Shown here one piece after another: positions 54,885 through 63,849 of a stretch of DNA of 64,000 nt; position 1 is the first letter of the stretch; every line of letters starts with the position of its first letter. The notes below the pieces were generated by a model. It saw only the letters and a program-made list of their open reading frames with translations. It made no database searches and was not told the DNA's origin. The DNA is from DASYPQ01 sp041488095 (GTDB lineage: Bacteria > Planctomycetota > UBA1135 > GCA-002686595), in the NCBI GenBank assembly GCA_041488095.1, contig JBGPOP010000012.1:51717-115716 (forward strand), given 5' to 3'. The translations under genes were made by a program, and so were the position numbers.

Positions 54885-54886
<2 letters not shown>
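54789..54886 (+). repeat. Palindromic element B filling the stop-to-start gap
   Basis: Arms of 27 bases (54789-54815 and 54860-54886) pair with one mismatch; the outer part reads ATACGGTGCCGCGACAG. The left arm begins on the last base of the upstream TGA, and the right arm ends on the second base of the ATG of the next gene. The 44-base centre does not pair well. It has the same outer core as element A at 49920-50001, with a different centre. Confidence 0.9.
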
Positions 54887-56096
<1,210 letters not shown>

Positions 56097-56124
56097 TTTC
56101 CCAACCGAAGACAGGAGACCTTCG

Positions 56125-56691
56125 ATGCAACGACCCGTCTGGCTCTCTCTCATTCTCGTCCTTACCCCGGCTTGCGCGACCGTGAGCGACGCGGCAGGCA
56201 TCCATCCCGCCGACGCGCAGCTCTCCAAGGCGCGTTTCGAGCGCATCAAGTCCCTCGCCGGCGAATGGACCGGCCCGGGCGGAGCGGAGATGAACGGAGC
56301 TCCCCTCGAAGTCAGCTACCGAGTGACCGCCGGAGGCAGCGCGGTCGAAGAGACGATCTCGCCGGGCTCGGAGCACGAGATGGTCACGATGTACCACCTG
56401 GACGGCGGCAAGCTGATGTTGACGCACTATTGCATGGTCGGGAACCAGCCCAGGATGGTCGCGGCGGCGGGCGGCGACGTCGGGAAGATCCGCTTCGAAT
56501 TCGCGGGCGCGACAAACCTCGCCTCGCCCAACGACCCGCACATGCACCAGATGGAGATGACCCTCTTGGGCAAGGACCACCTGAAGTCCCAATGGACCTT
56601 CTTCAAGGATGGAAAGCCCGCGGAGGAGGCCCGTTTCGACCTGACGCGGAAGACCGTGAAAGTGACCCAGGTCTTCTTCGACCCCTTCTGA
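56125..56691 (+). CDS. Lipocalin-like secreted lipoprotein (DUF1579-like)
   Basis: 188 residues with a short signal peptide and a candidate lipobox (LVLTPAC, Cys17). The body reads as a beta-barrel: FERIKSLAGEWTGPGG, SYRVTAGGSAVEETISPG, MVTMYHLDGGKLMLTHYC, then LLGKDHLKSQWTFFKDG. This is the pattern of DUF1579-like or THAP4-like lipocalins. AGGAG precedes the ATG. It follows the acyl-CoA dehydrogenase by 28 bases, so it may be the end of that operon. Ligand unknown. Confidence 0.65.
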   Translation: MQRPVWLSLILVLTPACATVSDAAGIHPADAQLSKARFERIKSLAGEWTGPGGAEMNGAPLEVSYRVTAGGSAVEETISPGSEHEMVTMYHLDGGKLMLTHYCMVGNQPRMVAAAGGDVGKIRFEFAGATNLASPNDPHMHQMEMTLLGKDHLKSQWTFFKDGKPAEEARFDLTRKTVKVTQVFFDPF

Positions 56692-56702
56692 GCGATCGCG
56701 CG

Positions 56703-57590
56703 ATGAAGCTCGCCCCCGCGAGCCTAGAGCCGCTCCGATATTCGCCCCGGACGATCCGCGCCGGCGAGTGGGAGATCACTGCGCTGTCCGACGGCTACCT
56801 GCGCCTCGACGGCGGGACCATGTGGGGCGTCGTGCCCGCGGCGATGTGGCGCGAGTGGACGCCGCCGGCTCCCGACAACACGATCCTGATCGCGCTGCGT
56901 CCGTTCCTGGCCGTGCGCGGGAAGGACGTCGTCGTGATCGAGGTAGGGATCGGGGCGCGCTGGGAGACGAAGTGGCGGAAGATCTACCAGATCCTCGCCA
57001 CGGAGACGCTGGCGGGATCGCTGCGGGCGTGCGGCCTCGCGCCGGAGGACGTGACCCACGTCGTCGCGAGCCATTGCCACTGGGACCACATCGGGGCGCA
57101 GGTCGTCGAGCGCGGCGGCAAGCTCGAGCCGCTCTTCCCGAACGCGCGCCATTTCGCTCCGGCGATCGAGGTCGACGTGGCGAAGAAGCCCGGCCACGCG
57201 CGCGCGCCGAGCTACCGTGCGGAGGACGTGACGCCGATCGCGGACCGCGGGATGCTCTCGACCTACTCGGGAGCCTTCGATCCGCTGCCGGGCCTGCGCT
57301 GCCACGTGCTCGGTGGCCACAGCGACGGCGTGTCCGTGATCACGCTGAACGAGCAAGGCCCGGGCGAAGCGGCGATCTTCTGGTCCGACGTCGTGCCGAC
57401 CGCGCACCACATCCAGCCGCCGTACATCATGGCCTACGACATCGACGTCGTGCGGAGCTTCGAGGTGCGCTCGGAATGGCTTGCGCGCGCCGCTTCGAGC
57501 GGCTGGATCGGCCTCTTCTACCACGACGTGGACCACCCGTTCGGAAGGCTGACGCGCGGAGGCCGCCGCTACGTCATCGAGCCCGTTTGA
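56703..57590 (+). CDS. Metallo-beta-lactamase-fold hydrolase
   Basis: 295 residues of the MBL superfamily. The metal motif HxHxDH is in VASHCHWDHIGAQV; further ligands are the His in CHVLGGHSDG, the Asp of FWSDVVPTAHHIQ, and a His near the end (LFYHDVDHPFG). N-terminal strands are EITALSDGYLRLDGG and DVVVIEVGIG. No signal peptide, so cytoplasmic. It resembles quorum-lactonase/AttM-like and N-acyl-hydrolase proteins; the substrate is not deducible. It starts 12 bases after the lipocalin-like gene. Confidence 0.85.
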   Translation: MKLAPASLEPLRYSPRTIRAGEWEITALSDGYLRLDGGTMWGVVPAAMWREWTPPAPDNTILIALRPFLAVRGKDVVVIEVGIGARWETKWRKIYQILATETLAGSLRACGLAPEDVTHVVASHCHWDHIGAQVVERGGKLEPLFPNARHFAPAIEVDVAKKPGHARAPSYRAEDVTPIADRGMLSTYSGAFDPLPGLRCHVLGGHSDGVSVITLNEQGPGEAAIFWSDVVPTAHHIQPPYIMAYDIDVVRSFEVRSEWLARAASSGWIGLFYHDVDHPFGRLTRGGRRYVIEPV

Positions 57591-57714
57591 TCCTGGCCTG
57601 CAGCGGGGAAGGCCACCCCTGTCTCGGTAGATGCCGCGTGGGATTCATCGCGAGGCATGCTGAGGACCGGCTCGACGCCAGATTGCATCGAGTATCAGCC
57701 GAAAGAAACAGCGG

Positions 57715-57927
57715 ATGGCCAAGGAATTCGATGTCATCATCGAGCGCGATTCCGAGGGATACTTCGTGGCCTCGGTCCCTGCCCTTCGCGGTTGCCATAC
57801 CCAAGCGCGCTCTCTCGACGAGCTCATGGAACGGGTCAAGGAAGCGATCGCGCTTTGCCTGGAAGTCCAAGGCGAGGATCCCGTGAAGCTCGACTTCATC
57901 GGTGTCCAGTGCGTCCGGGTGGCATGA
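57715..57927 (+). CDS. hicB: HicB-like antitoxin
   Basis: 70 residues of the HicB partial RNase-H-like fold: FDVIIERDSEGYFVASVPAL, RGCHTQARSLDELMERVKEA and IALCLE. Short HicB proteins normally neutralise a HicA mRNA-cleaving toxin encoded next to them. Here the stop overlaps the ATG of a HicA beginning that breaks off after a few codons, so this is an orphan antitoxin or a former one. It lacks the C-terminal DNA-binding domain of long HicB proteins, so autoregulation is unlikely. Confidence 0.8.
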   Translation: MAKEFDVIIERDSEGYFVASVPALRGCHTQARSLDELMERVKEAIALCLEVQGEDPVKLDFIGVQCVRVA

Positions 57928-57977
57928 CCCCCAAGCTGCCGAGGATCGAGCGCATCGTCGCGCTCGTGCCCGGCTGA
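57924..57977 (+). pseudogene. hicA: hicA toxin remnant joined to a foreign 29-base segment
   Basis: An 18-codon frame (MTPKLPRIERIVALVPG, stop). MTPKLPRI is the usual HicA N-terminus, but the double-stranded-RNA-binding fold with its catalytic His is absent. Bases 57938-57966 are identical to 59429-59457 inside the BtuF-like gene 1.5 kb away, where they encode PRIERIVAL. The toxin gene thus seems cut and patched at a short shared sequence. Confidence 0.75.
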
Positions 57978-57995
57978 AGCGGATCGAAGCCCGGA

Positions 57996-58439
57996 TCAGG
58001 AGCTCTTCGCTCCGCGGATCGCCCGCCACGCCCGTTTGGCGGACGCGGTCCGGCGCCGCCACAGGCCGACGAACCCCTTCTCGAGCAACCCTTGCAGCCG
58101 CTCGATCTCGAGCCGTTGCGCGCGGATCTCCGCGCGGAAATGGGTTTCGCGCTGCGCAACCGAAACGCGCTGCCGAAGCTTGCTCGGTGACGTGCGGCCT
58201 CGGGCGGGGCAGCGCCGGCACTCCTCGCCGGGCTCGCCGCGCAGGAGCTCGGAACGGATGCGCTGGGCGGATTCCCCTTTCAAGATGGAGGTCAGGCTCG
58301 CCGTGCGCAGGTTGCCGACGCTGCCCGCCCAGCAGCACAGCGTGACCTCGCCGTCCGCGTGCACGAAGACATTGGTCCAGGGATCGACGCAATCGCGCGT
58401 CTCCCCCGGGGCGAGCGTGGAGCTCAGGATCGTGGCCAT
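57996..58439 (-). CDS. SPASM-domain protein, partner of the radical SAM gene
   Basis: 147 residues. The SPASM signature is complete: CVDPWTNVFVHADGEVTLCC, then a pair of Cys in EECRRCPARG, which together hold an auxiliary Fe-S cluster. The rest (about 95-147) is a basic helical tail. Normally SPASM is the C-terminal part of a radical SAM protein; here it is a separate frame, with its ATG overlapping the radical SAM stop by 16 bases and a GGAGG site ten bases upstream. Translation as a second subunit is likely; a frameshift in one gene is the alternative. Confidence 0.75.
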   Translation of the reverse strand: MATILSSTLAPGETRDCVDPWTNVFVHADGEVTLCCWAGSVGNLRTASLTSILKGESAQRIRSELLRGEPGEECRRCPARGRTSPSKLRQRVSVAQRETHFRAEIRAQRLEIERLQGLLEKGFVGLWRRRTASAKRAWRAIRGAKSS

Positions 58440-59200
58440 CGAGCCTGCGCCTCCTCGAGAACCTCGCGGAGGCCGTCCATCACGTTGAAATCCAACCCGA
58501 GATCCAGGGCCGTCCGACGCGCCTCCTCCAGGCGCTCCAGCGCCCGGGAAGGGTCGACGTCGGCGGGGTGACGGCAGGCAGGCCCGGACGGGGAATCGGG
58601 ATAAACGACGAGGTTCGTGACCGAGACGCACTGGATCCCGCGGGCAGCTCCCCAGCGCACGAGGTCGGGCAAACCATCCACCACGCGATCGACGAAGGTG
58701 CAGTTCAAGGCCAGGTAGGGAGGGACTCGACCCTGCGAGCGCGCCGCGGTCTGCACCTGGACCAGGTTCTCCTCGACGCGCTCGAGCCGCGATCCGCGGC
58801 GCAGCTCGGCGAACAGCTCCGGATCGGACGTGTCGCAGCTGACGGTCACGGAGCGCATCCGCGAGATGGCGTCGATCTCCTCCTCGCGAAAGCGTCGGGA
58901 GAGGTTCGTCGTGAGCGAAACGGTGATCCTCTCGTCGACGAGGGCCGAGGCGATGCGCTCCCAGCCCTTGATGATCGTCGACTCGCCGTGACCGCTGATC
59001 TGGACCTCCTCGGGGTGGATGGAGAGGATCTCGCGCAGGATCGTCATCTCGTCCAGCTCGAGATCGCGGCCGTGGAACTCGGGTTGGCTGAGGGCGCAGT
59101 ACACGCAGCGCAGGTTGCAGCGCGACGTCAGCTCGAGCATCACGAAGCGCGCATAGGACTGCAGGAAATCGGGCTGGGGCTGCATCGGGACTTCACCCAT
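58424..59200 (-). CDS. Radical SAM protein, catalytic domain only
   Basis: 258 residues with the [4Fe-4S]/SAM motif CNLRCVYC in ELTSRCNLRCVYCALSQ, then the barrel strands EVQISGHGESTI, ITVSLTTNLS, MRSVTVSCDT and YLALNCTFVD. It ends before the SPASM domain usual in this family, which follows in the next frame. A start at 59185 is possible; AGGA favours 59200. The relation resembles enzymes that modify peptides or sugars (SPASM/Twitch class); no precursor peptide was found nearby, so the substrate is open. Confidence 0.82.
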   Translation of the reverse strand: MGEVPMQPQPDFLQSYARFVMLELTSRCNLRCVYCALSQPEFHGRDLELDEMTILREILSIHPEEVQISGHGESTIIKGWERIASALVDERITVSLTTNLSRRFREEEIDAISRMRSVTVSCDTSDPELFAELRRGSRLERVEENLVQVQTAARSQGRVPPYLALNCTFVDRVVDGLPDLVRWGAARGIQCVSVTNLVVYPDSPSGPACRHPADVDPSRALERLEEARRTALDLGLDFNVMDGLREVLEEAQARWPRS

Positions 59201-59285
59201 CCTATCGGCTTCCTGCGCACACGTGCGGAGGCCGGAAGGGGAATGCAGGCTATCCTGCCGCCGGCCGCCCGGCGCCGACCGGACC

Positions 59286-60038
59286 ATGCGCATCGTCTCG
59301 CTCTGCCCCAGCCTCACCGAGCTCGTCTTCGACCTCGGCCGCGGCGGGGACCTCGTCGGCATCACGGACTTCTGCGTCCACCCCGCCGGCCAGGTGGGTG
59401 CGGTCGAGAAGGTCGGCGGCACGAAGACGCCGAGGATCGAGCGCATCGTCGCGCTCGGACCCGACCTGGTGCTCCTCAACGAGGAGGAGAACCGCCGCGA
59501 GGACGCCGAAGCCCTGGCCCGCGCCGGCGTGCGCTGCCACGCGAGCTTCCCTCGCGACGTCCACACCACCGCCGACATGGTCCGCTCGATCGGCGCGGCG
59601 CTTTCGAGGCAAGAGAAGGCCGAAGAGGTCGCGCGCGACATCGAGGCGCGCTCCGCGCGGGTGCTCCGGCATGCCGAAGGGAAGCCCGAGGTCGCTTTCG
59701 CCTACCTGATCTGGCGCAAGCCCTGGATGGCCGTCAACCGGGACACCTTCGCCCACGCGCTGCTCGCGCAGGCCGGCGGGCGCAACGTCTTCGCCGACTT
59801 GTCCGAGCGCTATCCCGAGATCGAGCTCGAGGACCTCGAGCGCGCCGCTCCCGCTCTCGTGCTCCTGGGCACGGAACCGTTCCCTTTCCAGGGGAAGCAC
59901 ATCGACGAGCTCGCGCTCGCCACCGGTCTGCCGCGCACGCGCTTCCGGATCGCCGACGGCGAGTACCTCTCCTGGCACGGCTCGCGCACGCCGGCGGGGA
60001 TCGACTACGCCGAGAGCCTCATCTCCGCCGCGCGGTGA
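59286..60038 (+). CDS. Cytosolic BtuF-like cobalamin-binding protein
   Basis: 250 residues of the helical-backbone receptor superfamily: MRIVSLCPSLTELVFDLGRG, VGITDFCVHP, TPRIERIVALGPDLVLLNEEEN, then the linking helix and second lobe ending TPAGIDYAESLISAA. It has no signal peptide, so it should stay in the cytoplasm, unlike the lipoprotein at 31921. Such stand-alone proteins are often annotated cobalamin-binding; the ligand is not proven here. It is the source or recipient of the 29-base duplicate found in the hicA remnant. Confidence 0.8.
   Translation: MRIVSLCPSLTELVFDLGRGGDLVGITDFCVHPAGQVGAVEKVGGTKTPRIERIVALGPDLVLLNEEENRREDAEALARAGVRCHASFPRDVHTTADMVRSIGAALSRQEKAEEVARDIEARSARVLRHAEGKPEVAFAYLIWRKPWMAVNRDTFAHALLAQAGGRNVFADLSERYPEIELEDLERAAPALVLLGTEPFPFQGKHIDELALATGLPRTRFRIADGEYLSWHGSRTPAGIDYAESLISAAR
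59429..59457 (+). repeat. 29-base direct repeat, copy inside the BtuF-like gene
   Basis: Identical to 57938-57966 in the hicA remnant (GCCGAGGATCGAGCGCATCG and nine more). Here it is in frame and encodes conserved family sequence, so this is the original copy. Confidence 0.85.
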
Positions 60039-60057
60039 TCGCGCGCACCGCCGTCGA

Positions 60058-60417
60058 TCACGAATCCGTCCGGTGGGTGTAGTCCGTGATCAGGTACGCC
60101 AGCAAGACGCTCGCACCCGCTCCGATGTAGAAGTTTCGAGCCTTCTCGTTGTGCGCCGCGAACCCGACCAGCCACGGCAGCGCCATCAACGCGATCGAGA
60201 CCACGAACTCGAGGATGCCGTGGAGCGGGAACGGGATCAGGCGCGCGAAGCCGAAGGGATAGTTCGTGCAGATGGTGATGAGAAGGTGCACCGCGGAGAA
60301 GATGTAGGAGATCGTCGCCGGCACGTCGTCGAGATGGAACACCTCGGGTGCGGCCAGGAAGCCGATCACGATCAGGTAATCGAGGTAGCCGTGTCCGCGA
60401 GGACTGAAGATCTTCAT
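60058..60417 (-). CDS. SPW-repeat-like small membrane protein
   Basis: 119 residues with four membrane helices (YLIVIGFLAAPEVFHL, ATISYIFSAVHLLITICT, HGILEFVVSIALMALPWLVG, YIGAGASVLLAYLI). The order, length and the HNEKARNFYIGAGA element resemble SPW-type proteins of unknown function. It is convergent with the BtuF-like gene (20-base gap). Confidence 0.65.
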   Translation of the reverse strand: MKIFSPRGHGYLDYLIVIGFLAAPEVFHLDDVPATISYIFSAVHLLITICTNYPFGFARLIPFPLHGILEFVVSIALMALPWLVGFAAHNEKARNFYIGAGASVLLAYLITDYTHRTDS

Positions 60418-60508
60418 CGGAGCTGCTCTCCCGGCTCGGGAAGGGGTCGGGAACGTGTCTCAGGGTCCTTCGGCCGGTTTGGGAGGATCCCTCACCCCGA
60501 ACCGGGAA

Positions 60509-61339
60509 TCAAGGGCCACCTTGCGGGCCAGGCCGGTGCGCGACATTTTTCGTTCGCCCGACCACGCACACGACGAATCCCTCCGAGCGGTCCAGCGAGG
60601 AGCGCTGCGGCCCGCCCGGGTCGATCGAGGGGACTCCCGGGCCGATCCGCGCGTCGCGGTAGAGATCCAGGCTGACCTCGGTCGACGAGAACCCCGCCTC
60701 CGAGAGCGCCTCGTGCAGCTCGGGCACCGACCACAGCCGCCAGCGGTACACGAACGCATTCTCGATCGCCTCGACGACCTCGCCGCCGCGCTCGACGCGG
60801 AAGTGCATCGCGTTCACGACGCGCCCGGTGAACGGGTCTGCCTCGCGCTGCTCCCACACGTGGAGGATGCGCGCTCCGCCCTCGATCCAGTGGCTCTTCT
60901 CGATCGCGCCGACGCGAAAGGCGCTCGGGCCTCCGTAGGTGTCGCACACGAACACTCCTCCCGCTCGCAGACGGCCGAGCGAGCGCGCGAGGTAGCGCAC
61001 GAGGTCGGCGCGATCGTGGATCTCGCCGATCGAGAAGTTTCCGATGAAGATCACGTCCGCCCCGTGCGCGGCCGGGTCGGTCGCGGTGCGCACGTCGCCG
61101 CAGACGAGCTCCAGCCGTTCGACGCCGGCCGCCCGCTCGAGCACCGAGGCGTCCTGATCGACCGCGACCGCCGAGCTGTCCGTCACGAGCCGGACCCAGG
61201 CGCGCGAGACGGCGGCCGTGCCGCTGAATTCCTCGCCGAGCGCGCGCGGGGATCCGCCGTGGATCGCGCGAAGGAAGGCCACCACCTTCTCGGGCGACTG
61301 GACGGTGCGCTCGTAGAGCTCGTGGCGGTCGAAGGGCAT
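60509..61339 (-). CDS. Class I SAM-dependent methyltransferase
   Basis: 276 residues. Motif I region is EEFSGTAAVSRAWVRL, followed by VAVDQDAS (acidic residue for SAM), LVCGDVRTAT and VIFIGNFSIGEI, then FVCDTYGG. The C-terminal half has a beta-sheet, probably the acceptor site. The start at 61339 lies after the ACT gene's stop on the same strand (47-base gap). Substrate unknown. Confidence 0.75.
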   Translation of the reverse strand: MPFDRHELYERTVQSPEKVVAFLRAIHGGSPRALGEEFSGTAAVSRAWVRLVTDSSAVAVDQDASVLERAAGVERLELVCGDVRTATDPAAHGADVIFIGNFSIGEIHDRADLVRYLARSLGRLRAGGVFVCDTYGGPSAFRVGAIEKSHWIEGGARILHVWEQREADPFTGRVVNAMHFRVERGGEVVEAIENAFVYRWRLWSVPELHEALSEAGFSSTEVSLDLYRDARIGPGVPSIDPGGPQRSSLDRSEGFVVCVVGRTKNVAHRPGPQGGP

Positions 61340-61386
61340 GGCGAAACCGGCGAGGACCGCACCGTCCCGCCGGCACCTGCGGGTGT

Positions 61387-61803
61387 TCAGCGTGCGCCGA
61401 GAGCCTTGGCCGCCCTGGCGAAGCTCTTCGGCTTCACCCACACGATCATCCCGTAGGCCCCGCGCCCCGCGTGCATCGCGGTCGCGGCGGTGACGCTGAC
61501 GCGCGCGCGGCCGAGCTTGGCGATCGTCGCCTCGACCGCGCCGGGGCGGTCCTTGCCGGTGACACGGAAGCAGCGCTTGGGCTTGGAGAGCTTCCACCCT
61601 TCGCGCCGTGCCAAGCGCCGCAGCGCTCCCATTCTCTCGGGCACGATGTCGAGCTGCGCCTTGCCGCCTCCGGCGGGGAAGCCCAGGTAGGCGTGCATGT
61701 TCAGCTTCGCCTTGCGCAGCGCGCCGAGCACCTTCGCGCCCTGCCCCGCGCGATCGGGGACGGTCACGTAGGCGTACGCGACCTTCGAAATCTTGTCGGC
61801 CAT
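61387..61803 (-). CDS. ACT-domain protein
   Basis: 138 residues with two ACT-like halves: VAYAYVTVPDRAGQGAKVLGALRKAKLNMHAYLGF (about 9-45) and CFRVTGKDRPGAVEATIAKLGRARVSVTAATA (about 82-115). ACT domains bind amino acids or similar small ligands and regulate partners. No enzyme domain is attached, so it may be a free-standing regulator. GGAG lies before the ATG at 61803. Confidence 0.75.
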   Translation of the reverse strand: MADKISKVAYAYVTVPDRAGQGAKVLGALRKAKLNMHAYLGFPAGGGKAQLDIVPERMGALRRLARREGWKLSKPKRCFRVTGKDRPGAVEATIAKLGRARVSVTAATAMHAGRGAYGMIVWVKPKSFARAAKALGAR

Positions 61804-61898
61804 GGCGCTCCTCCTTCTCTTTCAGCGCGGGGGTTGTCCCGCGACGGGAGAGGATTCTAGCCGACCGGGGAGGGATGCGGATCCGTGGGAGCGCGGGG

Positions 61899-62150
61899 CT
61901 ACCGCGGCTTTGGCTTCGTCCGTCCTTCGAACAACCCCATCTCCTTGGCGAGAATCACCAGGGAAACGGCCAGGAGGACGGCCGAGGTCGTGACCAACCA
62001 GGTCCGCGAGGTGAGGAAGCTGAGGTCGAAGATCAAGGCCGCGCCCGCGGCGACGATCCACAGGATCGAGTAGAGGAGCGAGAGGACGGCGAGCGGCCCC
62101 AGGGGCCCTTGGGGCCCGCCTTCGAAGGGCTCGGGTGTCCCGTTGCTCAC
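61899..62150 (-). CDS. Small two-span membrane protein
   Basis: 83 residues, GTG start with GGAGAG upstream. Two hydrophobic segments (LAVLSLLYSILWIVAAGAALIF and LVTTSAVLLAVSLVILA) with a Gly/Pro-rich leader and basic end. No family recognised. It begins 25 bases after the SDR stop on the same strand, probably the last gene of the ferredoxin-ispH-SDR unit. Confidence 0.55.
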   Translation of the reverse strand: MSNGTPEPFEGGPQGPLGPLAVLSLLYSILWIVAAGAALIFDLSFLTSRTWLVTTSAVLLAVSLVILAKEMGLFEGRTKPKPR

Positions 62151-62175
62151 GCTCTCTCCGCCGGCGCGGCCGGCT

Positions 62176-62910
62176 TCACACTCCCCATCCCCCGGAGAGG
62201 TGCAAGTTGGCGCCGTTGACGTAGCGTGCCTCGTCGGACAGCAGGAATCGCGCCGCCGAGACCGCGTCGGAGAGCTCGCCCACGTAGCCCGCGGGGATGG
62301 TCTTCACCATCTTCTGCAGCTCCTCGGCCGGCGCGCTGCCCGAGGCGATGAAGCCGGGCGAGATCGCGTTCACGGTGATGCCGTGCGGGCTGAGGATCCT
62401 CGCCAGGGTCCGGGTCAGGATCAGGACGCCCGCCTTGGCGATGTAGTGCGCCGTCACCTGTGGCTGCCCGACCATCTGGTCGGCATTGGCCATCGAGAAG
62501 CTGACGATCCGGCCCCAGCGACGCTCGACCATCCCCGGCGCGACGAGACGGGAGAGGTAGAAGACCGGGTGGAGGTTGTTGTCGAACTGCTCGCGCCAGC
62601 TCTCGACGCCCTGCTCGAGGAGCGGCACGCGCACGTACGGCCCGGCGCAGTTCACGAGCGCATCGATGCGGCCGAATTGCGTCTGCACCTTGTCGACGAG
62701 CACCTGGCAGGCCTCCGGATCGGACACGTCGCAGTGCTCGGCGAGCGCCTCGGCGCCCTTCGCGCGCATCGCGTCCCAGGTCTCCTTGGCCGCGGCGATG
62801 CTCGTGCGGTAGCAGAACGCGACCGACCAGCCCTGCTCGGCGAGCGACAGGCCGATCGCGCGGCCGATGCCCTTGGCTCCTCCGGTGATCAGCGCGACGC
62901 GGCCTGTCAT
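62176..62910 (-). CDS. SDR family oxidoreductase (FabG-like)
   Basis: 244 residues, classical short-chain dehydrogenase. NAD(P) motif TGGAKGIG; NCAG; the catalytic Ser in RIVSFSMANADQ and YIAKAG with Tyr and Lys; the C-terminal GGWGV. No substrate can be assigned; 3-oxoacyl reduction is the common default. Its ATG overlaps the ispH stop (ATGA), so the two are co-translated. Membrane gene 61899-62150 follows. Confidence 0.9.
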   Translation of the reverse strand: MTGRVALITGGAKGIGRAIGLSLAEQGWSVAFCYRTSIAAAKETWDAMRAKGAEALAEHCDVSDPEACQVLVDKVQTQFGRIDALVNCAGPYVRVPLLEQGVESWREQFDNNLHPVFYLSRLVAPGMVERRWGRIVSFSMANADQMVGQPQVTAHYIAKAGVLILTRTLARILSPHGITVNAISPGFIASGSAPAEELQKMVKTIPAGYVGELSDAVSAARFLLSDEARYVNGANLHLSGGWGV

Positions 62911-63848
62911 GATCTCTCTGGGCGGATGGCCAGCGATTCCGGCAGCTTGAATACGGTCGTCTCGACCTCACCCGCCATCTCCTCCACCTTCCCTGCCCCG
63001 AGATCCTTCAGCCGGGCGATGACCTCCCGCACGAGCGTCTCGGGCGCCGACGCGCCCGCCGTCACGCCGATGCGCGCCGCGGGGGCGAACCACGCCGGCC
63101 GGATCTCGCTCGCGTCGTCGACGAGGTGCGAGGGCACGCCCTTGCGCTCGCCGAGCTCCGCCAGGCGGTTGCTGTTCGAGCTGTTCTTGCTGCCGATCAC
63201 GATCAGGACGTCGATCCCGTCCTCGGTCAGGCGTCGCACGGCGTTCTGGCGGTTCTGCGTCGCGTAGCAGATGTCGCGCAGCTCCGGTCCCTGGATCCCA
63301 GGGAACCTCCGCACCAAGGCGTCGATCACCTCGCGCGTGTCGTCGATCGAGAGCGTCGTCTGCGTGACGTACGCGAGTCGCGAGGGATCGTCGACCTCGA
63401 GCGCCTCGACCTCCTCGACCGTCGAGAGCACGGTCACGGGCCCGTCGATCCGCCCGCGCGTGCCCTCGACCTCGGGGTGGCCCGGGTGGCCGATCAGGAT
63501 CACGTGGTCGCCCTTCCTGTGATAGGCCTGCGCCTGCAGATGGACCTTCGTCACGAGCGGGCACGTCGCGTCGATCACGCGCAAGCCGCGCTTCTCCGCC
63601 GTCGCCACCACTTCGTCGGACACCCCGTGCGCGCTGAAGATCGTCACCGAGCCGGGCGGCACCTCCTCGAGCCCGTCGACGAACACGACGCCGCGCGAGG
63701 AGAGATCCTCGACCACGTAGCGGTTGTGGACGATCTCGTGGAGCACGTACACGGGCGCGCCGTGGATCTCGAGCGCCTTCTCGACGACCTCGATCGCGCG
63801 GTCGACGCCGGCGCAAAACCCGCGGGGATTCGCCAGGCGCACCTCCAA
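62907..63848 (-). CDS. ispH: 4-hydroxy-3-methylbut-2-enyl diphosphate reductase
   Basis: Last step of the MEP isoprenoid pathway, giving IPP and DMAPP. The 313 residues carry three cluster Cys: NPRGFCAGVDRAIEV, DATCPLVTKVH and DICYATQNRQ. Conserved HEIVHNRYVVEDL, HGVSDEV and NSSNSNRL are also present. The start is TTG at 63848 with GGAGG upstream; it aligns exactly with the usual MEVxLANPRG beginning. It lies next to a [2Fe-2S] ferredoxin gene, a plausible electron donor for this reductase (inference). Confidence 0.95.
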   Translation of the reverse strand: MEVRLANPRGFCAGVDRAIEVVEKALEIHGAPVYVLHEIVHNRYVVEDLSSRGVVFVDGLEEVPPGSVTIFSAHGVSDEVVATAEKRGLRVIDATCPLVTKVHLQAQAYHRKGDHVILIGHPGHPEVEGTRGRIDGPVTVLSTVEEVEALEVDDPSRLAYVTQTTLSIDDTREVIDALVRRFPGIQGPELRDICYATQNRQNAVRRLTEDGIDVLIVIGSKNSSNSNRLAELGERKGVPSHLVDDASEIRPAWFAPAARIGVTAGASAPETLVREVIARLKDLGAGKVEEMAGEVETTVFKLPESLAIRPERS

Positions 63849-63849
63849 G

